Origin: Talaromyces rugulosus
Taxonomy: Eukaryota; Ascomycota; Eurotiomycetes; Eurotiales; Trichocomaceae
DNA: 64,000 nt
Assembly: GCF_013368755.1 (NCBI RefSeq)
Contig: NC_049564.1
Span: forward strand, 3,976,001 to 4,040,000
Direction of reading: 5' to 3'
Positions 1-9,793 of this stretch are shown here, piece by piece. The stretch's first letter is position 1; each line of letters begins with the position of its first letter. The position numbers and the translations under genes were made by a program. The notes beneath the pieces were generated by a model that was not told the DNA's origin, did not search any database, and saw only the letters and a program-made list of their open reading frames with translations.

Positions 1-1
1 G

Positions 2-130
2 GCGGCGGGCATTGAGGACGCGATAGAAAAGTTGAAGCCGCGAAGGCCGTATACGGAGCCATCTGAGGCGGAGAAGAAGAGTATTGAGATGCAGATAGCG
101 AGTTTAGTGAGTGTCGAAGCAGGCTTGTAG
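2..130 (+). CDS. C-terminal end of a gene, possibly a DHDPS/aldolase-family protein (partial)
   Basis: An open frame enters from the window edge and runs 42 codons to a TAG at 128-130. The tail is charged: IEDAIEKLKPRRPYTEPSE is followed by an amphipathic helix rich in E, K and I. A proline/arginine segment leading into a Ser/Glu-rich terminal helix resembles the C-terminus of dihydrodipicolinate synthase-fold enzymes (aldolases and 5-keto-4-deoxyglucarate dehydratases), but too little is visible to prove it. A GTGAGT at 107-112 could be a splice donor, in which case the true stop lies further right. The next gene, on the same strand, is a glucarate dehydratase homologue, whose product is the substrate of DHDPS-fold dehydratases. 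That context is suggestive only. Confidence 0.4.
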   Translation, partial: AAGIEDAIEKLKPRRPYTEPSEAEKKSIEMQIASLVSVEAGL

Positions 131-538
131 TTAATTGGGCTAGTACACTAGAACTGAATCTATTAAGTCATGGTTTTTGTTATGTTGACCCTATACTCAC
201 ATTCCATTAGGCCTATAGAAGCAGCTACTATAGCGTGAAAGACACCTGTGTATGCTGTCACAAGTCCAAGCATGATCCAAGACTTTTTTCCGGACAGCTG
301 CTGAGTACGGAAATGTACATATACAGTCTCCGTGCGGATAACCCTAACCCGCAGCTACCCCCGATGTGGGGCTCCTGACTATACAGAGATTGCGGAGTAG
401 GGCCGAGTCAGTGTATTTGCTCTGGGATATTAAGTTATATTCCACGAGTCCAGAAATAATAATATGCGAAAACTGTCATCTCAAGTATATACCACCGCAT
501 GTGACAACTCTCAGTCCGCAGGCCAACAAGTCGGAATC
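131..538 (+). promoter_or_regulatory. Intergenic region / promoter of the glucarate dehydratase-like gene
   Basis: This 408-bp stretch has no supported gene. GTGGGG at 366-371 fits the fungal carbon-repressor (CreA/Mig1) consensus SYGGRG, which would suit a catabolic gene. One such hexamer is weak evidence. An in-frame ATG at 464 would extend the downstream protein by 25 residues, but that extension lies outside family homology and is treated as leader. Confidence 0.35.
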
Positions 539-1816
539 ATGTCCATCATAAAAGACATCGTCATCACGCCCGTGGCATTCCACGACATGCCCTTACTCAA
601 CAGCGTCGGCGTGCATGAACCCTTTGCGCTACGCAGTATCATCGAGGTCATCACCACTTCTACTCAATACGGCCTGGGCGAGTCCTACGGTGACTCGGCT
701 CACCTATTGCGACTGCAAAAAGCAGCAGACAAACTCACGGGTCTGTCCGTGTACGACACAAACGCTATTTACAGAATCTGCGTCGAGAGTTTGGCGGGCG
801 ATGATGCTAGTACATCTGGCGGTGATGGGATGGCAGGTATGGTTACTACTGCCTCTGTGGCAGATAAAGTGTTCTCACCGTTTGAGGTTGCATGTCTCGA
901 TATCCAGGGAAAACTTGCTGGTGTGCCTGTAAGTGAGTTGCTGGGTGGACGTGTCAGAGACTCGGTGCAATACTCTGCATATCTCTTCTACAAATGGGCG
1001 AAACACCCGGACCAGCCAGAAGACGATGAGTATGGCGAGGCACTCGATCCAGCAGGTATTGTCAAGCAAGCCCGCAAGATAATCGACGAGTATGGCTTCA
1101 AAGCCATCAAACTCAAAGGCGGTGTTTTCCCGCCTGCGCAGGAAGTTGAGGCTGTCAAGGCGCTACATGCTACGTTTCCGGGAGTGCCGCTGCGACTCGA
1201 TCCGAATGCTACATGGACAGTTGAGACGTCGAAATGGGTCGCCAATGAGTTGCAAGGTATTGTCGAGTACTTGGAAGACCCAGCGCCTGAAATTGAAGGG
1301 ATGGCTGCTGTTGCCAAGGAAGCCTCACAAATGCCTCTGGCCACAAACATGGCTGTTGTGGCCTTTTCACATCTTCCTCCCTCAATAGCCCAAAACGCAG
1401 TACAGGTAATCCTGTCAGATCATCATTTCTGGGGGGGTCTGCGCAAATCGCAAACGCTGGCTGCTATCTGCGCGATTTGGGGTATACGGTTGTCAATGCA
1501 CTCCAACAGTCATCTGGGCATCTCGCTCGCGGCCATGACGCATCTGGCCTCTGCGACGCCCAATTTGGATTATGCGTGTGACACGCATTGGCCGTGGAAG
1601 AGGAGCGATGAAGATGTTGTTGTTGATGGCGCGCTCAAGTGGGTTGATGGGGGTGTGGTTGTGCCTACTGCACCGGGTTTGGGTGTTGAGCTCGACCGAA
1701 AGAAGTTGGAGAGACTGCATAGGCAGTATTTGGACTGTGGGATTACGAAGAGGGATGATACGACGTATATGAGAAAGTTTCGGCCAGAGTTTTCGCCGCA
1801 TATTCCGAGGTGGTGA
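539..1816 (+). CDS. Glucarate dehydratase-like enzyme, enolase superfamily (425 aa)
   Basis: Single exon. The protein follows bacterial glucarate dehydratase (GudD) almost end to end. It has an N-terminal capping domain (about residues 5-130) and then a TIM barrel with KLKGG (K191, K193), the metal ligands D221 (DPN), E246 (EDP) and D294 (SDHHFW), N270 (TNM), the general-base histidine H321 in the HSNSH motif, and D348 in DTHW. Known family chemistry is Mg-dependent dehydration of D-glucarate (or a related aldarate) to 5-keto-4-deoxyglucarate in the cytosol. The start at 539 was chosen because MSIIKDIVITPV aligns with the bacterial N-terminus. The upstream ATG at 464 adds unconserved sequence. 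Length and catalytic set are intact, so it should be active. The exact acid sugar (glucarate, galactarate or an epimer) cannot be read from sequence. Confidence 0.85.
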   Translation: MSIIKDIVITPVAFHDMPLLNSVGVHEPFALRSIIEVITTSTQYGLGESYGDSAHLLRLQKAADKLTGLSVYDTNAIYRICVESLAGDDASTSGGDGMAGMVTTASVADKVFSPFEVACLDIQGKLAGVPVSELLGGRVRDSVQYSAYLFYKWAKHPDQPEDDEYGEALDPAGIVKQARKIIDEYGFKAIKLKGGVFPPAQEVEAVKALHATFPGVPLRLDPNATWTVETSKWVANELQGIVEYLEDPAPEIEGMAAVAKEASQMPLATNMAVVAFSHLPPSIAQNAVQVILSDHHFWGGLRKSQTLAAICAIWGIRLSMHSNSHLGISLAAMTHLASATPNLDYACDTHWPWKRSDEDVVVDGALKWVDGGVVVPTAPGLGVELDRKKLERLHRQYLDCGITKRDDTTYMRKFRPEFSPHIPRW

Positions 1817-4800
1817 GAGTGTTGAGTGTTGTAGATATTTACGGATAACCATGTGGTATATGCCTTGATTGTTCGAAATCAGTGTCATGTCGAGTACAGT
1901 AAAATACAAGAGAAAAAAAGTTGAACTAATAATATTCATGCGATCACCTAGCACTGAAGCATTCAATGTTGAATGAGAAAGTTGACTCTATATATGTAAT
2001 CGTATAACTGCATCAACGTGTGAAAGCTACTGCCAAGTGGCATCATTGATGTCGCTACGAGAATATCGACGACACTTATTTCTACCCAAAGCACCTTGTG
2101 ACATAAATTGTAATTTAAGAATTAATTAATTAAAACTATACGACTAGTTCCGATTTGGTTTTAACTGATGGATGGACAACATTGATTGAATTACGGACTA
2201 TTGACAATGTCGTGACATATATATATTTTTGTATATACAAGGTATCAACAATTGATCAACTTCAACCAGACATTGAGACATCGTTTCACATAACATTGAA
2301 TCAATTGATAAATATATTAGTATTATTTTAACATATCGAGTAATTTAATTGATAATCATATCAATTGATAAACCATTCAAAGACAAAACAAACCACACAG
2401 CCGTCTGCATATGTGATATGCCGCCGTCCGTCCTAGGTAACCACCATACCAGACCCCCTTTACCATTGGTCTATATCATCCAATTACACCAGTCAATCCC
2501 GCAGAGGTATGCGTTGGACACATACATGTACATATTAAACGGTACATTACTGGCTCTCTGGGCAGAGTTAAAATGTATGATGCACTCATACTGTGTATGA
2601 CATAATGCCGTAAAAGTAAGCACATGACCAGTGGCAAATCAGATAAAATATGCCAAGGTGCATGAACAGATAAAATTCTTAAAAATTAATAATATCAATA
2701 TTATTACGGAGATTAATTATCTAATGCGTGCTAATGCATGGTCAGAATTTCCCGTTTCATGTCGATTGCTGGCTGCATGCATGGGCTAGTTAGGTATTCA
2801 TTAATCGTCACACCACCTTCTTCATGAATGAAGACAGTAATGAGATCACTGCATACTCGCGCAGAAGAATCCTTCCTTCACTCTTTACATTCCGCAGACG
2901 TAGTAGGTAGTAGTAGTAGCAGCGACAGGCGAATTCTGACACCTCGAGAATGCGGGGAAGGAATGTAGGCACTCGGTACGGACATGTCTGTTGCCGAAAG
3001 CAGGAGCATAAATATGTTCCAGAACATGCTTGAATGTACTCCATTTAGGTAGCTAGTAGTACGAGATTGAACAAGAATCTGGGGGTTGACAATCCGGGGT
3101 CGTCATGGACACAAGCGACAATAGTGCTGCTTCCCCCCCATGGTGACTGCCATGGACATGGTCGAAAACAACCAATACAACCAAAGGCTAAACGATCGGT
3201 TGGCATTACCTAACAACGACCGTCAACGGGACAATCGACGATCATCACGGCCAATAGCCGGGTGATGGACTGATAGTCGGGTCGATACTCGATAGTCCAT
3301 AATAGGGGGTATAGGAGGGTGAGCACTGAGTTGTGCTCTGCTCACGGCTGAGACCCGAGTCGTGACTAGCAAATCTTCTTCCAGGTGGACAAACTGTAAA
3401 CAATGGGACAACACGATAGTCTGTACATAGTCGAGCACCCGTGACAGAATCATCAATCATGAGATTGCTATGGGCTTATCGCGAGTGGGTCGGCGATAAA
3501 GCTGCCGCATCCATTGTCTATCAGTTTCTATCTCGACCGCAGGGACACTTGGCATCTTCTCAAAGAGAAGAGGTCTGGGGACGCAGCCGATCAGGTTGAC
3601 CAGCAACGGCGCATTGGTCAATCAATGACAATCATCCGAGTAAAATAATAGGATCAGACAATGAATGCCAGAAGAAGCCGAAGAAAGCGAGAAGGAGGTG
3701 CATCACGCGACGTAGCACAAGGTTTATCCATACCGCATCGGGCAAAAAGTCAACTGAAACAAAAAAATCGGCCTGCGACGCGGCCCCAGTGGAGAGGAGT
3801 GCGAGGACACGACACGCATCGACAAACCATGTAACAATGGCAAATGCTGATGAATCATTTCAGTTGGGCAGACGCAACATCCAACACCCATCAGCAGCAA
3901 CGACGAGTCGACGACAACAACGACGATAACAAGTCGCGTCTCCTTTGTCGAGGGCGGAAAGAGAAAAGCGGTCTGGCAGCGCTTGTCCCGAAGCGGACTA
4001 GCGCGGCATCCATGCTCAGGTACCTGAGTGGAAAGTACCCTGTACATGTATGCACTCATGCCTTCCCAGTCATGCCTGCATGCATCAGAGTGACCAGTCG
4101 CCTTGGCCAGGGGCACGGGCTGCTGATGACCTCAGTCAACGGCCAGCCCCACCAGGCCCTTGTTTCGGTGCATACGACATGGGCAGCGGACCAATCAGGG
4201 GCTGCCACTCGCCGGTGGAGAGGGCTACTGGCCAACCAGCTCGCAGGAATTAGATGAAGCTGCCCTTTTGGGTTTCACTGCATGCATGTTTTGGGTCTGA
4301 TCGCGCCACTCTCTGGTTGCCAGGTCGCCTGTTTCGGCCATGGCGTGATCAGGGACCCACTGCACCGCCCTGGACTGGCTGGCCGCCCCCCTAGCCGATG
4401 GCGTGCTGTTGCCGGATTCGTCAGGCGGTCGCATGGGCTCCGCTCCACCCCCAGACAACTGCATGAACGCTGAATGAGTAGTCTGTATCAAAAAAAATAA
4501 GTGTTGATTAACGACTAGTTATCGAGTATCAAAGCACTATCAAAACACTATTAATGACGACTGTTATTAGGGATCGCCCCCAACCACAGGGCGATATGAG
4601 ATGATGAGAGAGTGGGAGTGTGTGTTATCATAGTGGTGACGAACAATGGCTTTCCGTCGCCATGGGTCGCGGGCGCCAATCGGGGATAGCTGCAACAATC
4701 ATGAAAAACACTCATTTTCAGGCGCTGATCTGGAAGCTTCTGCACCCCCCCGTTCTGCGGGCTGCAGGCATGCGTAGAGCTCAGACTGCGAGAGCCGTGG

Positions 4801-5277
4801 CGGTGGGGCGCGTGCTGACGCCGTGAGTGGACACGGTGACACCCTCCTTCGAGGGGGCAAAACCGCCGTTCTGCCGTATCGGAACCGTACGAAACCTTGC
4901 CGCCTGCAGCCCGCGCGCGCGCCATTGGCTGGTGGCCTACCCGCCGTGACGGACCCGTACGGGCTGCGCTTTCCTCTCGTCTGCGCTTCCCCAGCTTAAA
5001 GCAGCTTTAAGCCTTCGTCACGCCCTGCCAGCACGCCGCCCAATGCGGCTAGCCCCATACGCACGCCGGCCAAGTTGCTGCTAGACTCGCCGCGCTAGCC
5101 CGTTTCGGCCCACGGCCTCGAGCAGATCCGGCCGGCCCATCATCTCGTGCTGCGCTCGCTGGCCTGACTCACAACATCCCATCCCATCCCGTCTTATCGC
5201 TCCTCCCCCCAACCAAAGCTTCTTTCCTCACCTTCATTCTCCGTTCCATCATCGATCGTCCTCCCCTCCCGCCCCCC
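1817..5277. other. Long gene-free stretch
   Basis: No reading frame here has codon use, splice structure or family similarity that I can support. Bases 2100-2760 are AT-rich and carry repeated ATTGAT motifs and the 13-mer ATCAATTGATAAA twice (2300-2312 and 2360-2372). Bases 2800-3650 are of mixed composition. From about 3730 to 5160 the sequence becomes GC-rich, with many short overlapping frames on both strands that look like chance frames in a promoter. It probably holds distal control sequence of the kinase gene. A lineage-specific non-coding transcript cannot be excluded. Confidence 0.5.
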
Positions 5278-6574
5278 TTGCCATCTCATCTCTCTCTCTC
5301 TCTCTCTCCTACTTCACCGACTCTCATCCATCCTCGTCCTTCCACCTCCTTCTCGCCCTGCCTTCTCTCATCCGATCCATCCTCGCCCCATCTCCATCTC
5401 ATCCCATCTCGTCCATCCCATCCTCTACTCAACTCCTTCCAACCTCACTTCATCCTCGCAACCTCCAGATCCATCGATACATCCTCGTCTCTGTCTCTCC
5501 TGGCTTTCCGCCGCCTCGCTTCAGACTATCCGGAAACCCGGCCCAGACCGTGCAACCTGCCATTGGAGATACAGCTTTCGTCGATATACGATCTGTCCTT
5601 CTGCTGCTCTTGACCCTCGCCGAGATCCCACGTCTATCAAGCTGATTTTGATCGTCTGCTGGCATTCTCGTTGACCTCCCTCCGTGTGGCTGCTACTGTC
5701 GATACCGCTGCCTCCGTGTGACGTCGCTCTGCGTCGAGCCGCTGGAGTGCAAGTTGGGGTGTTGATTCTCGACCTGTCTCGAGAGGTGCTTAATTGAACC
5801 TGTAGTCAGTCTCCTGGAGGGCCTCTTTCGCTCGACCCTACGCCGTTTTCGATCATCGCCCTGATCTGATCCGGCTCTTTGATGACTCAGAAGCGACTTG
5901 CTCTGCAACTCGGCTCATTTCCATGATACATCATCATCCCAACTGAGTCACGGCCGCTTCCTGTCCCCCGTTTCCAGGACTCTTATTCAACCTTTGTCTT
6001 TTTTTGTCTTTTTTTCACGATATTACGCAGCGAATTCACCATACTTAAAGGAAACACGTCAATTTCAACTTGCCGTCGTCGGAACTTTCCATCTCCTGTT
6101 CTTCTCCGTCGACCTATCCTTTTCGGTCTTCAACTCTACAACTCTCCCTTTTTTTAGCCGGCACGACGCCATACTCGATTATTGCATATATACACCAATG
6201 AAACTATAACGCCCACTTGTCTATTTACAAACAATCCCCACCCGGGGTATCCGACTCACGTCCTTTGCCTGCTTGGCCTATCGTTTCGATTTCTTTTGTC
6301 AACCTATCGTCACTCGATATTTATACATGACCCTCTAACAACAAACCATTCTGTCTCTGTCGAAATTTCTTATTACAACCGCTTTTTTGTTTGTTACCTC
6401 ATCAGCTGCTACTGTCCAGCGTGGTGATTGTTTAGCGATATTTCCGTTTCTCCCATCGATTCAACGACTATTACATTGTTTATATCCTCACTTCTCCCCT
6501 TTTCATTTTCTCACACCTTGTCTTGACGAGTGGACTGCTGGATCACCCTCTCATCACAAATCACTTTCATCGCC
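5278..6574 (+). promoter_or_regulatory. Long pyrimidine-rich leader/promoter of the Ran1-like kinase, with minimal uORFs
   Basis: The strand is strongly C+T-rich from about 5160 to 6570, as in long fungal 5' leaders, and includes a CT dinucleotide run at 5289-5307. True ATG-initiated upstream frames in it are very short: 5882-5926 (14 codons), 5923-5946 (7 codons, whose ATG overlaps the preceding stop as ATGA), 6198-6209 (3 codons) and 6327-6338 (3 codons). None overlaps the main start. If the mRNA begins upstream of 5882, these could dampen or condition kinase translation. The transcription start cannot be read from sequence. Confidence 0.45.
5289..5307. repeat. CT dinucleotide microsatellite
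   Basis: An uninterrupted TC/CT run of about nine units lies in the pyrimidine-rich region upstream of the kinase gene. Such tracts are common in fungal core promoters and leaders. Confidence 0.8.
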
Positions 6575-8434
6575 ATGGATTGCTTCAAGGATAAATTTGT
6601 CGAAGGACAGCTGCTGGATGGCCGCTTCATGACCGTGGCTCCCTTGAACCATGGCTCTTTCGGAATGGTGTTTCTAGCGAACGACACAGCAACTGGTGAA
6701 GACGTCGCTATCAAGTGTTTGTCCAAGCCCTCATCCGATGCTGTGGCTCTCGAAGACCGGACCGAAGAGCTAGACTGCCACACCCGCCTGGCCTTTCATC
6801 CCAACATTGTCAACCTAGTTCATTCTTTTGAAACAAGCGTTCACATCTATCTTGTTTTGGAATACTGCTCTATGGGTGATCTATACGAGGCTATTCGTGT
6901 CAACCGTGGTCCTCTGGAAACCGAGCATGTCCGTGATTTTATGCTTCAGCTTATCGATGCTATCGACTATATGCACTCTCATGGTCTCTACCATCGCGAT
7001 ATCAAGCCCGAGAACATTTTCCTCACCCACGATGGGTCCATGAAGCTTGGAGACTTTGGCTTGGCTACACGACTGGACTGGTGCCACGAGGCATGCGTTG
7101 GCAGTGACCGCTACATGGCGCCCGAACAATACGAACCTCCTCAGGGAGGCTACTCTCCTGCCAAGGCTGATATCTGGTCTATTGGAATTTGCCTCCTCAA
7201 CATTCTGTTCGCCCGGAACCCGTTTGTCACGCCAACCGAGACTGACATCCTCTTTGCCGACTACGTGCGCGACCGCCAGTCCCTGTTTGACATTTTCCCC
7301 AACATGTCTCAGGACACCTTTGAGATCTTGCGCCATGCATTGACCATTGATCCCAGCAAGCGCAGTCTCTCTGGCGTTCGTGATGCAATCATGCGTACCG
7401 TTAGCTTTACCACCGATGATGAGTCTTTGGATGACTTCTGCACCGAGGACCGGAGCGTCGTTCCTGCCAGTGCCAACCGCGAGCCCTTGCGTACTCCATC
7501 CATCCAGTCTCCCCATATCAACTCGGGCGACTCGTTCCCCTGGGCCAAAGCACTGCACGCCAGTCCACCGCAGCCGATCCGCCAACTCTCTATTATTCCG
7601 GATACCGAATACTACTCGGAGGATCTATTTCCTCCGTCCGAGACTGCTGGCACATCATGGTTTACTGTCCATCCAGATACTCCATCTGTCGCTTCGGTTC
7701 TTGATTCCGCCATGGAAGCTTCTTACAAATCTGTTGCTCCGACCCGACCAGCTCTTCCTCGCAACCCCCCTGTGGCAACCTCTTTGCCAAGCCATGCCAT
7801 CAAGCCTGTATCTGCCATGTCGATGGTATTTGGGAACAAGAAAGACAATCAATTCTCAAAGAGCTGGAGCGACCTATGGGACGAGGAGTGGGAACTTGAA
7901 GAAGAGGATACCTCCTTCCAACAGCGCCGCGAGAACAATGCTCGCAGCTGGAGTCAAGATAGTAAGGAGGTCGAAAGCCCTGTGCACCCAGTCGGTTTGT
8001 TCGAACCGGAATCTTCGTCTTTCCTCAACTCCCGATCTGCCATTCCTCGTCGTGGATCCGAGTCATCCGTGTTCGCAACTCCTTCTAAAAAGGATGATCT
8101 CAAGGGGGCCAGTCCTACCTCGCGCTCCCAAAACCGCAGTCCTCGCAATACCGAGGGCCAATCGAACGTGGACAAATGGGCCGCGCTTGGCGATCGTCGC
8201 AGGAACTTTCATCCGAGGGAAGAAACTCCCAGACTGAAGAAGCAACGTTCGATGAACCTCAGCTGGAGACGTGATTCTGGCCCCTCCCGTTCCCCTCAGC
8301 GGCGAAACCCCTTTCTGGACAAGGAATGGCGACGCTATGGCGAAAATATCAAAGCCAAACCAAACCATGATTACCATGGTAGTCTCGACGAGGATCTTGA
8401 TCTAGTTGGAGGATGGCACGACCTACACCTATAG
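6575..8434 (+). CDS. Ran1/Ksp1-like serine/threonine protein kinase (619 aa)
   Basis: Intronless. The N-terminal kinase domain (about residues 18-290) shows a glycine loop NHGSFGMVFLA, catalytic lysine K47 (VAIK), HRD at 140-142, DFG at 160-162 and an APE motif at 182-184, so it should be catalytically competent. The layout, with a kinase at the very N-terminus and a long low-complexity C-terminus rich in Ser, Pro and Arg, matches the fungal Ran1/Ksp1/Sks1 group. That group controls nutrient responses and the mitosis-to-meiosis or filamentation choice in yeasts. The start at 6575 sits in a strong context (GCCATGG). An in-frame GTG further upstream is not a likely start. The tail (about residues 300-619) carries many S/T-P and RRxS-like sites and is probably disordered and phosphorylated. 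Subfamily assignment is from motif memory; other CAMK-like kinases are less likely. Confidence 0.85.
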   Translation: MDCFKDKFVEGQLLDGRFMTVAPLNHGSFGMVFLANDTATGEDVAIKCLSKPSSDAVALEDRTEELDCHTRLAFHPNIVNLVHSFETSVHIYLVLEYCSMGDLYEAIRVNRGPLETEHVRDFMLQLIDAIDYMHSHGLYHRDIKPENIFLTHDGSMKLGDFGLATRLDWCHEACVGSDRYMAPEQYEPPQGGYSPAKADIWSIGICLLNILFARNPFVTPTETDILFADYVRDRQSLFDIFPNMSQDTFEILRHALTIDPSKRSLSGVRDAIMRTVSFTTDDESLDDFCTEDRSVVPASANREPLRTPSIQSPHINSGDSFPWAKALHASPPQPIRQLSIIPDTEYYSEDLFPPSETAGTSWFTVHPDTPSVASVLDSAMEASYKSVAPTRPALPRNPPVATSLPSHAIKPVSAMSMVFGNKKDNQFSKSWSDLWDEEWELEEEDTSFQQRRENNARSWSQDSKEVESPVHPVGLFEPESSSFLNSRSAIPRRGSESSVFATPSKKDDLKGASPTSRSQNRSPRNTEGQSNVDKWAALGDRRRNFHPREETPRLKKQRSMNLSWRRDSGPSRSPQRRNPFLDKEWRRYGENIKAKPNHDYHGSLDEDLDLVGGWHDLHL

Positions 8435-9793
8435 GCTGTCAGCTTCCTGGTCTTCGCGCGTTCTGTTCCTTTCTTTCTTCCCGATTTGCCGCACTTGCCA
8501 CTTCTCACCCTCTCTACTCTTATGTTGTTTGACCTGACCGGCCAAGACCCTTCAAAAACACTAATTATATATATATATTTTACTTTTTTTTATTTTATTT
8601 CACTCGATCGGTGTTCGCTTGTTCGAAATTTTCAGCCTTGGCTCACTTGGACACCGATTCGCCCTGTCACACTATATATATCCTCCGCAATATTTCCGTC
8701 GCGGGCGATCGAAACCGGACACCTGGTGTCTTATGTATACTATGGCGACATTATCTGTTAACGATGTGACAAAGAAGACAAAATGAACATTGTATGGGGG
8801 AGGGGGCTTTGGAGCATAGAATCCGGTTATTTTTTTTCTGGTCGGCGTTATTTCATTACAAGACTCTGTTTCATTCTGGGTCGTTCTCTTGGTCTTGGTC
8901 ATGCAACATCACAGATTGTCTTTGGTAGTGGAGGTTGGGATGAGAATTGGTTTTTCATTTGCAGTGTGCAACGGAAAAATACAAGAAAAAGGAAGACGTG
9001 TAATATCAACTGGATATTTGTTAGTATTTAGCATATTCTTCACTCAATGAACTGAAGTGATCCTCGATTATTGTTCAAATTGTAGATTTCTCTATTCTGC
9101 AGATTACTCGAGACAAGTATCCGGCGGTCGGAGAAAACAGTCCGAGCGCCTCGCCAAGACGCAAGTTGTCAAGTGTCAACGCTTATCTCTCGCTCCGTGA
9201 CACCCCCAACGCTTTATCCAATAACAACGCTCTACGACTCGCTGCTGAATCTCTGGACAGTCTCCTGATGCGACCTACAGAAGGACCTGAACAAACAGGT
9301 GCCTTTTACCTTTCAAACTCCCTGCGACGCAAGACCGACTTGCTTGCTCCACCGGTACTCGGGAAATTGCCCGACTCCACAAGCGTGTTTCGACCTTGAC
9401 TTCGACCTCGACCTCGACCACAACGCAATTCGCTTTGACCGCTATTTTACTTTATCGCAGTAATAAACAGCACACACACAGTCTAGGCCTGGATCTCGTC
9501 TAGTTCACCGATATTCGGGCTTGCGTTGCGTGCGAATGGGCTATTGTCGTTCCTTTGCCAATGTAGGTTTTCTCGTCTGGCTACTGGGAAGACGTGATGA
9601 GAGCCATCAATATTTGCGATTTTTTTCTTCTCTCGTCTCTTTTTGAGAAACCGCAACTAATAAAATGGTTATTTGTATAGGAATCTTTCCTCTTTCTGAT
9701 AGGAGGACAGCGGCGTGTGGCCGTCGCAGTCCATCTTCCTTTGCGCACACGTATCGCTTCAAAGACCTGATCGGATTACAGTATCACGTTAGC
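8435..9793. other. Intergenic: kinase 3' region and SUN-protein upstream region
   Basis: I see no supported gene in this 1.36 kb. It contains AT-rich and T-rich tracts after the kinase stop (8560-8620), consistent with 3' UTR. Towards 9400-9660 a CGACCT-repeated, pyrimidine-rich stretch probably belongs to the promoter and leader of the next gene. An in-frame ATG at 9665 would extend the next protein by 43 residues without recognisable homology. Confidence 0.5.

Noticed and set aside
464..538. N-terminal extension of the glucarate dehydratase-like protein
   Set aside because: The extra 25 residues have no counterpart in the family; the ATG at 539 aligns with the bacterial start.
4551..4925. 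124-codon minus-strand frame in the GC-rich gap
   Set aside because: Low-complexity, His/Ser/Arg-rich chance frame in promoter-like DNA; no splice structure and no family.
5898..6632. Longer open frames in the kinase leader (5898-6209, 6182-6427, 6387-6632)
   Set aside because: They start at TTG codons. Only the much shorter ATG frames listed are credible uORFs.
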